A stretch of DNA of 64,000 nucleotides from Ruegeria sp. THAF57 (GCF_903914075.1 NZ_CAIWNQ010000003.1:496001-560000); one strand, 5' to 3'; counted from the stretch's first letter, positions 9,273-18,995 are shown. Numbers and translations are program-made. Notes: generated from the letters alone by a model not told the origin.

Positions 9273-10565
9273 TTATGCCAGAGTGCCGTCCAGTTGCAGC
9301 GTCAGCTTATCGCCCAAATATGGGGCCAACACTTCGGGCAGGGTGACAGTGCCATCGGAGTTCTGGCCGTTTTCCAGCACCGCGATCAGGCAGCGCCCCA
9401 CCGCCAGGCCCGAGCCGTTCAGCGTGTGGACATACTCCGGTTTGCCGCCACCTTCGGGCCGGAAGCGCGCATTCATGCGGCGGGCCTGAAAATCGCCGCA
9501 GGTCGAAACCGAGCTGATCTCGCGATACGTGCCCTGACCGGGTAGCCATGCTTCGATGTCATAAGTACGGCGTGCGCCGAAGCCCATATCGCCGGTACAC
9601 AGGATCACGGTGCGATAGGGGACGCCCAGCTTCTCAAGAATCCCTTCAGCGCAGCGCAACATGCGCTTTTGTTCATCGTCGGAATTGTCCGGGTGCGTGA
9701 CCGAGACCATCTCAACTTTCTCGAATTGGTGCTGGCGCAGCATCCCGCGGGTGTCCTTGCCCGCGCTGCCTGCCTCGGACCGGAAGCACAGCGAATGCGC
9801 GGTATAGCGGCGCGGCAGGTAGCTTTCTTCGATCATGGTGTCGTTCACGATATTGGTCAGCGAGACTTCGGAGGTCGGGATCAGCCACCAACCTTCACGG
9901 GTCTGATAACTGTCTTCGCCGAATTTCGGCAACTGGCCAGTGCCCAGCATCATCTCGGACAGAACAAGCACGGGGCCGTTGACCTCGGTCAGCTCGTTTT
10001 CGTTGATATGCGTGTCCAGCATGAACTGCGCCAACGCGCGGTGGATGCGTGCAACGCCGCCCGACAGCAATACAAAGCGCGAGCCGGACAGTTTGGCAGC
10101 GGTCTCGAAATCCATGCCGTGTTGAACGGCCTCAACCTCAAAATGCTCTTTCGGAGCAAAATCCAGTCCGCGCGGGGTGCCCCAGCGGTTGACCTCGACA
10201 TTGTCGTTTTCATCTGCGCCTTCGGGCACGTCTTCGGCGGGTAGGTTGGCGATGCGGATCAATTGATCTGTCAACAGCGCGTCCAGATCCTTAGCTTCGG
10301 TCTGCATCCGGGCGACTTCGGCCTTTTTTTCGGCGACCAGAGCCCTCAACCGCTCGAATTCGGCCTCATCACCGCGACCCTTGGCAGCGCCGACCTCTTT
10401 GCTGGCCTTGTTCTGTTCGGCCTGCGCGGTCTCAGCCGCCAAAATCTTGGCGCGGCGGCTTTCGTCCAATCTCAGTAGGTCCGACGACACCGGCGCGTCC
10501 CCACGGCGCGCAAGTGCGGCGTCGAAGGCGGCTGGGTTTTCGCGAATGGCGCGGATGTCGTGCAT
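9273..10565 (-). CDS. serS: Serine--tRNA ligase
   Basis: Class II aminoacyl-tRNA synthetase that charges tRNA-Ser, and tRNA-Sec where present, with serine. It has 430 residues, normal for the family. An N-terminal coiled-coil arm (about 30-105, [20 protein letters not shown]) binds the long variable arm of tRNA. The catalytic domain contains [29 protein letters not shown] (motif 2) and [17 protein letters not shown] (motif 3). ATG at 10565. The gene stands alone, convergent with the HhH gene and codirectional with the downstream MscS gene. Confidence 0.97.
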   Translation of the reverse strand: MHDIRAIRENPAAFDAALARRGDAPVSSDLLRLDESRRAKILAAETAQAEQNKASKEVGAAKGRGDEAEFERLRALVAEKKAEVARMQTEAKDLDALLTDQLIRIANLPAEDVPEGADENDNVEVNRWGTPRGLDFAPKEHFEVEAVQHGMDFETAAKLSGSRFVLLSGGVARIHRALAQFMLDTHINENELTEVNGPVLVLSEMMLGTGQLPKFGEDSYQTREGWWLIPTSEVSLTNIVNDTMIEESYLPRRYTAHSLCFRSEAGSAGKDTRGMLRQHQFEKVEMVSVTHPDNSDDEQKRMLRCAEGILEKLGVPYRTVILCTGDMGFGARRTYDIEAWLPGQGTYREISSVSTCGDFQARRMNARFRPEGGGKPEYVHTLNGSGLAVGRCLIAVLENGQNSDGTVTLPEVLAPYLGDKLTLQLDGTLA

Positions 10566-10637
10566 GGTTCAGGTCCTTGAATGCGTGAATCACTGAAACC
10601 GCTTATGCACCATCTGAAAGGCGGGGTGTAGCACCGG

Positions 10638-12299
10638 TTACGACTTATCGGTGTCCTCGTGGGTTTCATGCGCCAGATGCCCGTCCCAGTCCTCGGTCGG
10701 GATTTTCGGTTCGGGCGGGTCAGCCATGTAAGAGGGCGTCATGATCTGCACGTTGTTCTCGTTGAACACAGCGACGATGTTGCGATGCAGGTCCGAGCGG
10801 ATCTTTGGGATAATACTGCCGCGCGTCGAATATCCGTTGATCTGATAGTTGATCGCGTAATCGGCCAAAGCCGTCCATAAAACAAAAGGTTCCGGCTTGG
10901 CCTTGATCCCCTTGGTGCGGCTTGCGGCTTCGATCAGCATGGCCTCAACTTTTTCAGGCGGTTCCTCGTATCCGATGCCCACGGTGGTGTGCAAAAGCAA
11001 CCCGCTGCCGTCGGTTTTCTTGGAGAAGTTCACCACATCCGAATTCATAAGCTGCGCGTTGGGGATCGAGATCAGCTCGTTCTTTATCGACTTCAGATGT
11101 GTCTCCATAAGCTTGATCTGGACGACATCACCGATGTGATCGCCGATTTGAATCCGATCCCCGATCGAGGTTGACCGTCGATAAATCACGAACAACCCGG
11201 CCAGCATGTTTGACACGACCGAGTTCGCGCCCAGTGACAGCATCGCGCCGACCAGAATGGTCAGCCCTTGGAAGGCGGCAGAATCCGAACCTGGGATGTA
11301 AGGCACCGCAAACACAAGCGCGATCAGGATGACGACGACGCGGGCGATGTTGAATGTTGGGTTTACCCAGTGACGCTCGAAATCGCCCATGTCGAATGTG
11401 CCAGCCTCGACGGCATCGAAGAAAACGCGCATGCCCTTGATGATGTACATCGCCACCCACGAGATCAGCGCAAGCATGATCAGGTTGGGGATATAGCTGA
11501 TGATCCCCTTGAAGATCAGCAGAACCGGTTCTGTCAGGTACGTCAGCAATAATTGGGCGAAATACCGAGTCTCGGCAAAGGCCAGCAGGACGAAAGACAG
11601 GTAGTAGTAAAAGCCTAGAAAGAAGATCACCAACAAGACGAAACTCAGCCCGTACCGTACCAAGGCTGCGATTGCTTCGGCCTGAACGCTTTTGGCAGTG
11701 GCGGTCTCGACATCCCTCAGATGACGTTTCACGAATTTTACAGTTCGGCGCCTGATCCGCCGATGTACCCAAAGGATCAGGGCGACGAATGCTGCAAAAC
11801 CGACAGTCCACGCAATGGCTTCGATTGCGCCGGATACCCGTGCCTGTTCGGTCCGATTGGCCCTGTATGCCACGATTGCGCCTTCGATCGCTTCACCATG
11901 GAGGAAACTGAGAACGTCCAGTTCCATTTGCTCCAGTTCGGAATCGGCGACAGTGACCACTGACACCGCAAAACCGTCAACAAGGATGCGGGTGCCTAGG
12001 TCCGTTTCCTCGTAGGCAATCGTAACGGTCGGGCTGTCGGAGGATTCGGCCGCTTGGACGATGTTGTCCTGAACGGTTTCGGCACGCTCTTGCGCAGGAA
12101 GGGCGCTTGAACCCCTTAGGAAGAACAGCGTATCGCCATCCACGATCACCGGGGCTTTGAACGTATCAGATTGTTCTTCGGCAATTTCGGTTTGCGTGTC
12201 CGTTTCCTGCGCCAATGCCAAGGGCGTCAGCAACGCGACGAACAAGACTGCAATCAGCAGTTGGCGAAACAGGCCAAGGGTATGGATTAATTGCGTCAT
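10638..12299 (-). CDS. Mechanosensitive ion channel family protein (MscS type)
   Basis: Pressure-gated inner-membrane channel of 553 residues. It has a signal peptide (about 1-31, ending ALAQ) and a periplasmic N-terminal region of about 130 residues. Membrane helices follow at roughly 140-162, 205-230, 250-275 and 300-325. The MscS core holds the pore-lining helix with Gly/Ala spacing (ILVGAMLSLGANSVVSNMLAGLFV) and the beta-domain (GDRIQIGDHIGDVV). The ATG at 12299 is preceded by the strong ribosome-binding site GGAGGGCG; a GTG at 12311 is less likely. The periplasmic extension makes it larger than E. coli MscS (286 aa). A stand-alone osmotic safety valve is the likely role. Confidence 0.9.
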   Translation of the reverse strand: MTQLIHTLGLFRQLLIAVLFVALLTPLALAQETDTQTEIAEEQSDTFKAPVIVDGDTLFFLRGSSALPAQERAETVQDNIVQAAESSDSPTVTIAYEETDLGTRILVDGFAVSVVTVADSELEQMELDVLSFLHGEAIEGAIVAYRANRTEQARVSGAIEAIAWTVGFAAFVALILWVHRRIRRRTVKFVKRHLRDVETATAKSVQAEAIAALVRYGLSFVLLVIFFLGFYYYLSFVLLAFAETRYFAQLLLTYLTEPVLLIFKGIISYIPNLIMLALISWVAMYIIKGMRVFFDAVEAGTFDMGDFERHWVNPTFNIARVVVILIALVFAVPYIPGSDSAAFQGLTILVGAMLSLGANSVVSNMLAGLFVIYRRSTSIGDRIQIGDHIGDVVQIKLMETHLKSIKNELISIPNAQLMNSDVVNFSKKTDGSGLLLHTTVGIGYEEPPEKVEAMLIEAASRTKGIKAKPEPFVLWTALADYAINYQINGYSTRGSIIPKIRSDLHRNIVAVFNENNVQIMTPSYMADPPEPKIPTEDWDGHLAHETHEDTDKS

Positions 12300-12420
12300 T
12301 CGCCCTCCCACGGCTCAACTATATCTATCCAATCCGGCGTTCCTAGAACGCAGTCGCAACTTCGGCCTGCCACTGTGATTAATATGAGCCAATCATTGAA
12401 AAAACCTGCGCCACCATTCC

Positions 12421-12449
12421 TTGCAAACAGGCGGTTCAAAGAATAGGTT
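12421..12449 (+). promoter_or_regulatory. Candidate sigma-70 promoter of yajC-secD-secF
   Basis: TTGCAA (12421-12426) and TAGGTT (12444-12449) are 17 bases apart and lie 53 bases before the yajC start, in the divergent gap with the MscS gene. The -10 element is a weak match, so confidence is low. Confidence 0.3.
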
Positions 12450-12501
12450 CTCGCCAAATTTGCGGAGCGCTTCCGCAAGACCAAACCAAAAGGAATATCC
12501 C

Positions 12502-12789
12502 ATGGAAGGTGGCGCAATCGCCCAGTTTCTCCCGCTGATCCTGATCTTCGCGATCATGTATTTCCTGCTGATCCGTCCGCAGCAGAAGAAGATGAAGGAA
12601 CATCAGGCCATGGTCGAAGCCGTGCGCCGGGGCGATCAGGTGGTCACCCAGGGTGGCCTGATCGGCAAGGTGTCAAAGGTCAAGGAAGGCGACAACGAGA
12701 TCGAGGTTGAGATCGCAGAAGGCGTCAAGGTCCGTGTGGTCAAATCGACCATTGCGCAGGTTCTGAACAAGACCGAGCCAGCGAAATAA
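12502..12789 (+). CDS. yajC: Preprotein translocase subunit YajC
   Basis: Small single-pass membrane subunit that joins SecD and SecF in the Sec holotranslocon. It has 95 residues from the ATG at 12502. A membrane helix covers about residues 6-25 (FLPLILIFAIMYFLLIRP), then the family signature RPQQKKMKEHQAM and the cytosolic beta domain (GDQVVTQGGLIGKVSKV). An in-frame extension to 12421 is rejected because GGAATATCCC just before 12502 serves as ribosome-binding site and the helix is then correctly placed. It is first in the operon with secD, 33 bases away. Confidence 0.95.
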   Translation: MEGGAIAQFLPLILIFAIMYFLLIRPQQKKMKEHQAMVEAVRRGDQVVTQGGLIGKVSKVKEGDNEIEVEIAEGVKVRVVKSTIAQVLNKTEPAK

Positions 12790-12822
12790 CTTCGCGCGAC
12801 ATCTCGTTGAAAAGGCAGGGTA

Positions 12823-14484
12823 ATGCTGCAAATTGATACCTGGAAGCGGGTTCTGATCTGGGCGGTCTGTGTGATCGGTCTGCTGATGGCCCTGCCGAAT
12901 GCGTTTTACACGCGCGTCGAGCAATCCAACGACGCCAAAGCCGCAATTGAGCTTGGCGTCGACACCCCCGAGATGCAGGCCGAGGCGGGGCAATGGCCGA
13001 ATTGGTTGCCGTCATCTCTGGTCAATCTTGGCCTTGATCTGCGTGGGGGTGCACATCTGCTGGCCGAAGTGCAGGTTGGCGATGTCTACGAATCCCGCAT
13101 GGATGCGATGTGGCCGGAAATCCGCGATGCATTGCGTGATGAGCGGGGCACAGTTGGCACCATTCGCCGGCAGGATTCGGCTCCGGATGAGATTCGGGTG
13201 CGCATCAGCCAGCCCGAAGGCATGTCCCGCGCGCTGGAAGTCGTGCGCGGACTGGCCCGTCAGGTGCAGACGCTGACCGGCGTAGGCGCCACGGATATCG
13301 AAGCTCGGGCCGAGGGTGACACGATCATCGTGCGATTGTCCGAGGCTGAACAGCTTGCCTCGGACGACCGCACAGTGCGTCAGTCGCTTGAGATCATTCG
13401 CCGCCGGATCGACGAAGTTGGCACCCGAGAGCCGACGATTCAGCGCCAAGGTACAGACCGGATTTTGATTCAGGTTCCGGGCATCGGCAGCGCGGGTGAG
13501 TTGAAAGAGATTATCGGCACAACCGCGCAACTGACGTTTAACCCGGTTGTCAGCCGCGGCACCAACCCCGATGCGGTTGCTGGTGTGGGTGAGAAAGTCG
13601 TCCCGTCCATCGACGAAGATGGCGTGTATTACACGCTTGACGCAGCGCCCGTGGTGACGGGCGAAGAATTGGTGGATGCGCAACCCGCGTTCGACCAGAA
13701 CGGTCGCCCTGCGGTGAACTTTCGGTTCAACACGTCCGGTGCCCGCAAATTCGGCGACTATACGCTGGAAAATATCGGTGCGCCCTTTGCGATTGTACTG
13801 GATGATGAGGTCATCTCGGCCCCTGTCATCCAAAGCCATATTCCGGGCGGATCGGGGATCATCACCGGTAACTTCACCGTTGAAGAAAGCACCAATCTGG
13901 CTGTTCTGCTGCGCGCTGGCGCCTTGCCTGCTGGGTTAGAGTTCCTGGAAGAACGCACCATCGGCCCGGAACTAGGCCAAGACAGCATCGACGCTGGTAA
14001 GGTCGCAACCATTGTGGCATTCGTCGCCGTGCTGTTCTTTATGGCGCTCAGCTATGGTTTGTTCGGCGTCTTCGCCAATATCGCGCTGATCCTGAACGTG
14101 GGGCTGCTGTTTGGCCTGTTGTCGATGATCGGGGCCACGCTGACACTGCCGGGGATCGCAGGTATCGTGCTGACGGTCGGTATGGCCGTGGACGCCAACG
14201 TTCTGATCTTTGAACGTATCCGCGAGGAACTGAAATCCGCCAAAGGACCCGCTCGCGCGATTGAACTGGGTTATGAAAAGGCGTTGTCGGCCATTCTGGA
14301 CGCAAACGTGACCACCTTCATCACCGCTGTGATCCTGTTTGCCATGGGCAGCGGGCCGGTGCGCGGCTTTGCCATCACTCTGGGTTTGGGTATCCTCACC
14401 TCGGTCTTCACCGCGATCTTCGTGACGCGCCTGATGATCGTGATGTGGTTTGAACGCCGCCGCCCGAAAACGATCGAGGTTTGA
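12823..14484 (+). CDS. secD: Protein translocase subunit SecD
   Basis: Membrane subunit that uses the proton gradient to help pull secreted proteins across the inner membrane. It has 553 residues. The first helix lies at about residues 6-25, then the large periplasmic P1 domain with LGLDLRGGAHLLAEV near residue 65 and the P4 region. Five C-terminal membrane helices start near residue 385 and include GIVLTVGMAVDANVLIFERIREEL, the SecD/F family hallmark. It is followed two bases later by secF. Confidence 0.97.
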   Translation: MLQIDTWKRVLIWAVCVIGLLMALPNAFYTRVEQSNDAKAAIELGVDTPEMQAEAGQWPNWLPSSLVNLGLDLRGGAHLLAEVQVGDVYESRMDAMWPEIRDALRDERGTVGTIRRQDSAPDEIRVRISQPEGMSRALEVVRGLARQVQTLTGVGATDIEARAEGDTIIVRLSEAEQLASDDRTVRQSLEIIRRRIDEVGTREPTIQRQGTDRILIQVPGIGSAGELKEIIGTTAQLTFNPVVSRGTNPDAVAGVGEKVVPSIDEDGVYYTLDAAPVVTGEELVDAQPAFDQNGRPAVNFRFNTSGARKFGDYTLENIGAPFAIVLDDEVISAPVIQSHIPGGSGIITGNFTVEESTNLAVLLRAGALPAGLEFLEERTIGPELGQDSIDAGKVATIVAFVAVLFFMALSYGLFGVFANIALILNVGLLFGLLSMIGATLTLPGIAGIVLTVGMAVDANVLIFERIREELKSAKGPARAIELGYEKALSAILDANVTTFITAVILFAMGSGPVRGFAITLGLGILTSVFTAIFVTRLMIVMWFERRRPKTIEV

Positions 14485-14486
14485 TC

Positions 14487-15455
14487 ATGAGACTGAAACT
14501 TGTCCCGCAAAACACCTCGTTCGATTTCTTCAGTCGCTGGAAGATCTGGCTGGGCATTTCCGGCCTGATGATGGTCGTGGCCTTCACGTCTTTCATGCTG
14601 CAAGGTCTGAACTTCGGCATCGACTTCCGGGGCGGCACAACGATCCGCACCCAATCTGCGCAGGAAATCGACGTGGGCGCTTATCGCGACGCTATCGCGC
14701 CGCTGGAGTTGGGTGATGTCACTATCACCGAGATTTTCGATCCAACCTTCGGCGAAGACGAAAATGTCGCAATGATCCGAATTCAGGCGCAGGCCGATGC
14801 CGAGGCTGTTTCGGCCGCAACCGTCACGGCCGTAGAAGCAGCGCTGAAAGGGGCAGCCCCGGATATTGTTTTCGTATCTGTCGAGTCCGTAGGCCCCAAG
14901 GTTTCGGGTGAGTTGATCCAGACTGCTGTGATCGCCGTTGTCCTCGCGATTGGGGCTGTGCTGGTCTATATCTGGCTGCGCTTTGAATGGCAGTTCGCAT
15001 TGGGTGCGGTCGCCGCACTTGTGCACGATGTGATCCTGACAATCGGTATCTTCTCGGAACTGCAAATCCGCTTCGACCTTGCCATCATCGCGGCGCTTTT
15101 GACCATTGTGGGCTATTCGCTGAACGATACCGTGGTTGTCTTCGACCGCGTCCGCGAAAACCTGCGCAAATACAAAAAGAAAGAGTTGAAAGAGGTGCTG
15201 AACATCTCGATCAACGAAACCCTCAGCCGGACGGTTATGACCTCGGTCACAACCCTGCTGGCGTTGATCTCGCTCTATGTACTGGGCGGGGACGTCATCC
15301 GTGGCTTTGTTTTCGCGATGATTTGGGGCGTGATCGTGGGAACCTATTCTTCGGTCTTCGTGGCGTCGACCATCCTGCTATGGCTGGGGGTCAAACGCGA
15401 CTGGTCCAAGCCGTCGAACACGGCGGGCAACCAGTTTGCCAACGTCGATGCCTGA
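14487..15455 (+). CDS. secF: Protein translocase subunit SecF
   Basis: Partner of SecD in the proton-driven step of protein secretion. It has 322 residues from the ATG at 14487, directly after the SecD stop. The first helix is at about residues 18-37, followed by NFGIDFRGGTTI. The last five helices contain VGYSLNDTVVVFDRVREN and LSRTVMTSVTTLLAL, both standard SecF motifs. A TTG six bases earlier is in frame but not needed. The 3' end overlaps the start of the next gene by eight bases. Confidence 0.97.
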   Translation: MRLKLVPQNTSFDFFSRWKIWLGISGLMMVVAFTSFMLQGLNFGIDFRGGTTIRTQSAQEIDVGAYRDAIAPLELGDVTITEIFDPTFGEDENVAMIRIQAQADAEAVSAATVTAVEAALKGAAPDIVFVSVESVGPKVSGELIQTAVIAVVLAIGAVLVYIWLRFEWQFALGAVAALVHDVILTIGIFSELQIRFDLAIIAALLTIVGYSLNDTVVVFDRVRENLRKYKKKELKEVLNISINETLSRTVMTSVTTLLALISLYVLGGDVIRGFVFAMIWGVIVGTYSSVFVASTILLWLGVKRDWSKPSNTAGNQFANVDA

Positions 15456-16194
15456 TGTTTTCGGCCAGTCCCCGTTGGGGCTGGCCATCATCATTTTTGC
15501 GGCTTTTCTAGGCGGTATAGTCCGTGGCTTTTCCGGCTTTGGAACGGCGCTGATCTTTTTACCGATCGCAACACCCTACCTTGGCCCGTTCGGGGCGCTG
15601 ATCGGCCTGACCATTATGGATATCTTCGGACCCCTGCCGAATTTGCGCCGCGCTTGGGGGGCCGTCGATCGGGGCGACTTGCTTCGGCTTGTCGGAGGCT
15701 GCGCGATACTGCTGCCTGTGGGATTGTGGCTGCTGACGCAAGTTGAGCCGGACGTTTTTCGCTATACGGTCAGTATTCTGGCGATTGCAATGCTGGTGAT
15801 CTTGATTTCGGGGCTGCGCTATCACGGTCACGTCGGTCGAAAGATGGTTATGAGCATCGGTGCCGCAGCAGGTTTTCTGGGCGGTGTGGCGGGGCTGCCT
15901 GGGCCGGCCGTCATTCTTTTCTACATGTCTCGCCCTCTGCCGATTGAAGTTATCCGCGCCACTATTTTGCTTTTCCTGTTTGCCTTCGATTTTCTGATCT
16001 TGGGTTATTTGTCTGGCATGGGATTGGTCACGCTGCCAGCGGCTGCATTAGGATTTCTGCTGGCGATCCCGAACTTTTTGGGTAATTGGCTCGGTGGCTG
16101 GCTGTTTCGACCCTCGCGTGAAAAAGCCTATCGCATCGCTGCTTATGTTGCGATTGCGCTTGCGGCCTTGTCCGGCCTGCCTCTTTGGGGCTAG
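15448..16194 (+). CDS. Sulfite exporter TauE/SafE family permease
   Basis: Integral membrane protein of 248 residues with seven to eight predicted helices and the family's repeated glycine-rich halves: GIVRGFSGFGTALIFLP at about residues 19-35 and GAAAGFLGGVAGLPGPAVILF at about 136-156. Members move small anions, mostly sulfonate or sulfite related, but the substrate here is unknown. The ATG at 15448 lies inside the last codons of secF, so it is probably co-transcribed although functionally unrelated to secretion. Confidence 0.88.
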   Translation: MPDVFGQSPLGLAIIIFAAFLGGIVRGFSGFGTALIFLPIATPYLGPFGALIGLTIMDIFGPLPNLRRAWGAVDRGDLLRLVGGCAILLPVGLWLLTQVEPDVFRYTVSILAIAMLVILISGLRYHGHVGRKMVMSIGAAAGFLGGVAGLPGPAVILFYMSRPLPIEVIRATILLFLFAFDFLILGYLSGMGLVTLPAAALGFLLAIPNFLGNWLGGWLFRPSREKAYRIAAYVAIALAALSGLPLWG

Positions 16195-16203
16195 AACGCA
16201 TCC

Positions 16204-16557
16204 ATGCGCCTGAATGAGATCACGTATAACAACGCAGTACCCATTGACGGCTATGGCCCGGGGTTCTTCCGGATTGGCGGCGAGGTCCACGAAGGGACGG
16301 TTCTGACCAGCCCTCAGGGGACAACGGTTTGGAATGGCTATTCGGACGAAGCCGCATTGTTGGCGTTGGCCGATCACATAGATGTCCTGTTCATCGGAAC
16401 CGGGGCCGAGCTTGCCCATATTCCGGCCGACCTTAGAACCAAACTTGAAAGCGCGGGCATCGGGGTCGAGATCATGGGCTCTCCTGCTGCGTGTCGTACC
16501 TACAATGTACTGCTGTCCGAGGGACGCCGCGTCGCGCTGGCCCTAATCCCTGTCTAA
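16204..16557 (+). CDS. Mth938-like domain (DUF498) protein
   Basis: Small soluble protein of 117 residues of the Mth938/NDUFAF3 family. The alternating strand pattern and the segments GYGPGFFRIGGEVHEGTVL, LFIGTGAELAHIP and GIGVEIMGSPAACRTYN are typical. In eukaryotes the relative NDUFAF3 assists respiratory complex I assembly; the bacterial role is not established. It starts nine bases after the TauE/SafE gene and often follows secDF in alphaproteobacteria, so it is probably the last gene of that operon. Confidence 0.85.
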   Translation: MRLNEITYNNAVPIDGYGPGFFRIGGEVHEGTVLTSPQGTTVWNGYSDEAALLALADHIDVLFIGTGAELAHIPADLRTKLESAGIGVEIMGSPAACRTYNVLLSEGRRVALALIPV

Positions 16558-16558
16558 G

Positions 16559-16601
16559 GGATCCGTCTTCATCTGGCTAAAAATATCCCGGGGAGCCGGC
16601 A
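16559..16601. repeat. Dispersed palindromic repeat, copy 1 (intergenic)
   Basis: The stretch holds CTTCATCTGGCT, AAATATCCCGGGGAGC and a flanking GGATCC. On the opposite strand it matches the element inside nnr at 38917-38973 nearly base for base over the core (GCTCCCCGGGATATTT and CCAGATGAAG). The GAGG...CCTC hairpin arm seen in the other two copies is missing. It lies between the Mth938-like gene and ccmA; the rest of this 180-base gap shows nothing further. Confidence 0.75.
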
Positions 16602-16737
16602 TTGGTGCGCCATTGGTTCAAGCGCCTGTGGCGGCGGGGCTGGTCCCTCACTTCTGCCAGTGTCAACACGAACCCCATTCAAGTTCTGCGGCAAATCCTG
16701 CCTTTTGTCCCTTCGTGCAATCCGTTAAGCGAAGGAC

Positions 16738-17352
16738 ATGACACTGACTGTAACCGAACTGGCCATTGCCCGAGGGGGCGTTCCCGTGCTCGAAAGGCTC
16801 AACTTTGCGCTTCAGCCCGGCAAGGCGCTGATCCTGCGCGGCCCGAACGGGATCGGGAAGACAACCCTTCTTCGGACACTTGCGGGGCTGCAACCTCCGA
16901 TCGCCGGCCGGGTTGAAGGGGCCGAGGATAAGATCGCCTATGCGTCACATTCTGACGGGATAAAGCCAACTCTGACTGTGGTTGAGAATTTGGCGTTTTG
17001 GTCCTCGGTCTTTGGCGCAAATGATATTCAACCCGCGTTGGACGCATATGCGCTGAATGAACTTGCGGACCGTAACGCGGGCAACCTGTCGGCCGGACAA
17101 AAGCGGCGGCTGGGGTTGGCGCGAATGCTGGTTACGGGGCGGCCAATCTGGATGCTGGACGAACCCACCGTATCGCTGGACAAAAATGCGGTGAAAATGT
17201 TCGCTGATGCCGTACGTGCGCATCTGGGGCAGGGGGGCTCGGCCCTGATCGCCACTCATATCGACCTCGGCCTGGACGGCGAGGTTTTGGATGTCGGCCC
17301 CAACAAGGCCAAACCCAAACCCATTGACGATTTCGACGGAGGTTTCCTGTGA
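16738..17352 (+). CDS. ccmA: Heme exporter ATP-binding protein CcmA
   Basis: ATPase of the CcmABCD machinery that releases heme-loaded CcmE during cytochrome c maturation. It has 204 residues. Walker A is GPNGIGKTT at about residue 36, the ABC signature is LSAGQKRRL at about 118 and Walker B is IWMLDEPT at about 139. Start at the ATG at 16738. Its stop overlaps the GTG start of ccmB by four bases. Confidence 0.95.
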   Translation: MTLTVTELAIARGGVPVLERLNFALQPGKALILRGPNGIGKTTLLRTLAGLQPPIAGRVEGAEDKIAYASHSDGIKPTLTVVENLAFWSSVFGANDIQPALDAYALNELADRNAGNLSAGQKRRLGLARMLVTGRPIWMLDEPTVSLDKNAVKMFADAVRAHLGQGGSALIATHIDLGLDGEVLDVGPNKAKPKPIDDFDGGFL

Positions 17353-18005
17353 TCGCTCTGCTGTTGCGTGACCTGAAACTGGCCTTCCGCGCGGGCGGAG
17401 GGTTTGGCCTGGGGCTGGCCTTCTTCCTGATTGTCACAGTGCTGGTGCCGTTTTCGGTCGGGCCGCAATCCTCGCTGCTGTCGACCATCGCGCCGGGTAT
17501 CCTGTGGCTAGGCGCTCTGCTTGCCTGCCTGCTATCGCTGGACCGCCTGCTGGCATTGGATTGGGAGGACGGCTCGCTTGACTTGCTGGCCACCGCGCCG
17601 CTGCCACTGGAATCGGTGGTGACGATCAAGGCGCTGGCCCATTGGCTGACCACTGGCCTGCCGCTGGTTCTGGCCGCACCCTTTTTGGGTGTTCTGCTGA
17701 ACCTGCCGGTACCGGGGTATTTTTGGCTGGTCATATCGCTGCTGATCGGCACCCCGGCCATGAGTGTGATCGGCACCTTCGGCGCAGCCCTGACTGTAGG
17801 CCTGAAACGTGGTGGCTTGCTGCTGTCGCTGCTGGTCCTGCCGCTTTACGTCCCCACGCTGATCTTTGGCGCCGAAGTCGCCCGGCTTGGTGCCACGGGG
17901 ATGGAGACACAGACCCCACTGCTCATGCTGGCCGGGATCACCGCAGCGACAATTGCGCTGTTGCCCTTTGCCAGCGCCGCCGTTTTGCGTATCAACCTTC
18001 GGTGA
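17349..18005 (+). CDS. ccmB: Heme exporter protein CcmB
   Basis: Membrane subunit of the CcmABCD ABC-type complex. It has 218 residues and about six hydrophobic helices, with the family feature [21 protein letters not shown] at residues ~36-56 and [21 protein letters not shown] near 75. It starts with GTG at 17349, overlapping ccmA, which points to coupled translation. Confidence 0.95.
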   Translation: MIALLLRDLKLAFRAGGGFGLGLAFFLIVTVLVPFSVGPQSSLLSTIAPGILWLGALLACLLSLDRLLALDWEDGSLDLLATAPLPLESVVTIKALAHWLTTGLPLVLAAPFLGVLLNLPVPGYFWLVISLLIGTPAMSVIGTFGAALTVGLKRGGLLLSLLVLPLYVPTLIFGAEVARLGATGMETQTPLLMLAGITAATIALLPFASAAVLRINLR

Positions 18006-18017
18006 CCCATTTAAAGA

Positions 18018-18060
18018 TTGACCAAGGTCAATTGAGAACGAAACCGACTCGGACTAGATA
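18018..18060 (+). promoter_or_regulatory. FNR/FixK-type box and sigma-70 promoter ahead of ccmC
   Basis: The perfect palindrome TTGACCAAGGTCAA (18018-18031) fits the FNR/FixK/NnrR-superfamily consensus TTGA-N6-TCAA. Directly after it are TTGAGA (18032-18037) and TAGATA (18055-18060) with a 17-base spacer. The expected transcription start near 18066-18067 puts the box centre at about -41.5 to -42.5, the class II activator position. It lies in the 61-base gap between ccmB and ccmC. Confidence 0.6.
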
Positions 18061-18066
18061 AGGCCC

Positions 18067-18840
18067 ATGTCTATCGCAGCCAAAGCCAACGCCCTCTGGG
18101 AATACGCCAACCCGCGCAAGTTCCTTGCCACCAGCGAACGGGTGATGCCGTTTTTCTGGATCACCTCTATCGCGTGCATCGTGATTGGGCTGGTGTGGGG
18201 GTTTTTCTTTACGCCGGATGACTACAAACAGGGATCAACCGTAAAGATCATCTACCTGCACGTTCCTGCGGCGCTGATGGCGATCAATTGCTGGCTGATG
18301 ATGCTGGCAACCTCGTTGGTCTGGCTGGTACGCCGTCACCATGTCAGCGCGCTGGCGGCCCGCGCAGCCGCTCCCGTTGGCATCGTGATGACACTGATCG
18401 CACTGGCGACGGGCGCGATTTGGGGTCAGCCTATGTGGGGCACATGGTGGGCTTGGGATCCTCGCCTGACCTCATTCCTGATCCTGTTTCTGTTCTATCT
18501 GGGCTACGTGGCCCTGTGGGAAGCGATCGAAGACCCTGATACAGCTGCCGACCTGACATCGGTCCTGTGTCTGGTAGGGTCGGTTTTTGCGATCCTCAGC
18601 CGCTATGCGGTGAACTTCTGGAATCAGGGCCTGCATCAGGGGGCGTCTGTGATGCGCGCTGCTGCGATTACCGGAACGGATACAGAAGAAAAGGTCAGCA
18701 ATATCTATTTCTACCCTCTGCTTCTGTGCATCATCGGGTTTGTTCTGCTGTTCATTGCGCTGGTGCTGTACCGCACGGGTACGGAAATCCGCGCGCGCCG
18801 GATCAAGGCGCTGCTGGCACGGGAAAGGGTAAACGGATGA
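18067..18840 (+). CDS. ccmC: Heme ABC transporter permease CcmC
   Basis: Inner-membrane protein that hands heme to the chaperone CcmE. It has 257 residues and six helices. The tryptophan-rich periplasmic heme-handling motif WGTWWAWDPRLTSF lies at about residues 126-139, flanked by histidines (YLHVPAA near 62; NQGLHQGAS near 189). A 61-base gap separates it from ccmB, and that gap holds a strong promoter candidate. The ATG at 18067 would lie at or very near the predicted transcription start. Its stop overlaps ccmD. Confidence 0.96.
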   Translation: MSIAAKANALWEYANPRKFLATSERVMPFFWITSIACIVIGLVWGFFFTPDDYKQGSTVKIIYLHVPAALMAINCWLMMLATSLVWLVRRHHVSALAARAAAPVGIVMTLIALATGAIWGQPMWGTWWAWDPRLTSFLILFLFYLGYVALWEAIEDPDTAADLTSVLCLVGSVFAILSRYAVNFWNQGLHQGASVMRAAAITGTDTEEKVSNIYFYPLLLCIIGFVLLFIALVLYRTGTEIRARRIKALLARERVNG

Positions 18841-18995
18841 TCCCTGATCTTGGAAAATACGCCGATACGGTGATGTGGTCTTACATCGTATCCATCGGCC
18901 TGTTGGTGGTGCTGGTCGCATTCAGTGTGATGCGAGGGCGCAAGGTTAGGGCCGAGCTTGAGAAGGTCGAAGACAGGATGACCCGACATGGCTAA
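18837..18995 (+). CDS. ccmD: Heme exporter protein CcmD
   Basis: Small single-pass protein of 52 residues that stabilises the CcmABC-CcmE complex. The N-terminus MIPDLGKYADTVMWSY has the usual Leu/Tyr-rich lead-in; the helix runs about 13-32 and a basic, charged tail follows (RGRKVRAELEKVEDR). The ATG at 18837 overlaps the ccmC stop and the gene overlaps ccmG by eight bases. It is identified mainly by position, size and topology. Confidence 0.9.
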   Translation: MIPDLGKYADTVMWSYIVSIGLLVVLVAFSVMRGRKVRAELEKVEDRMTRHG

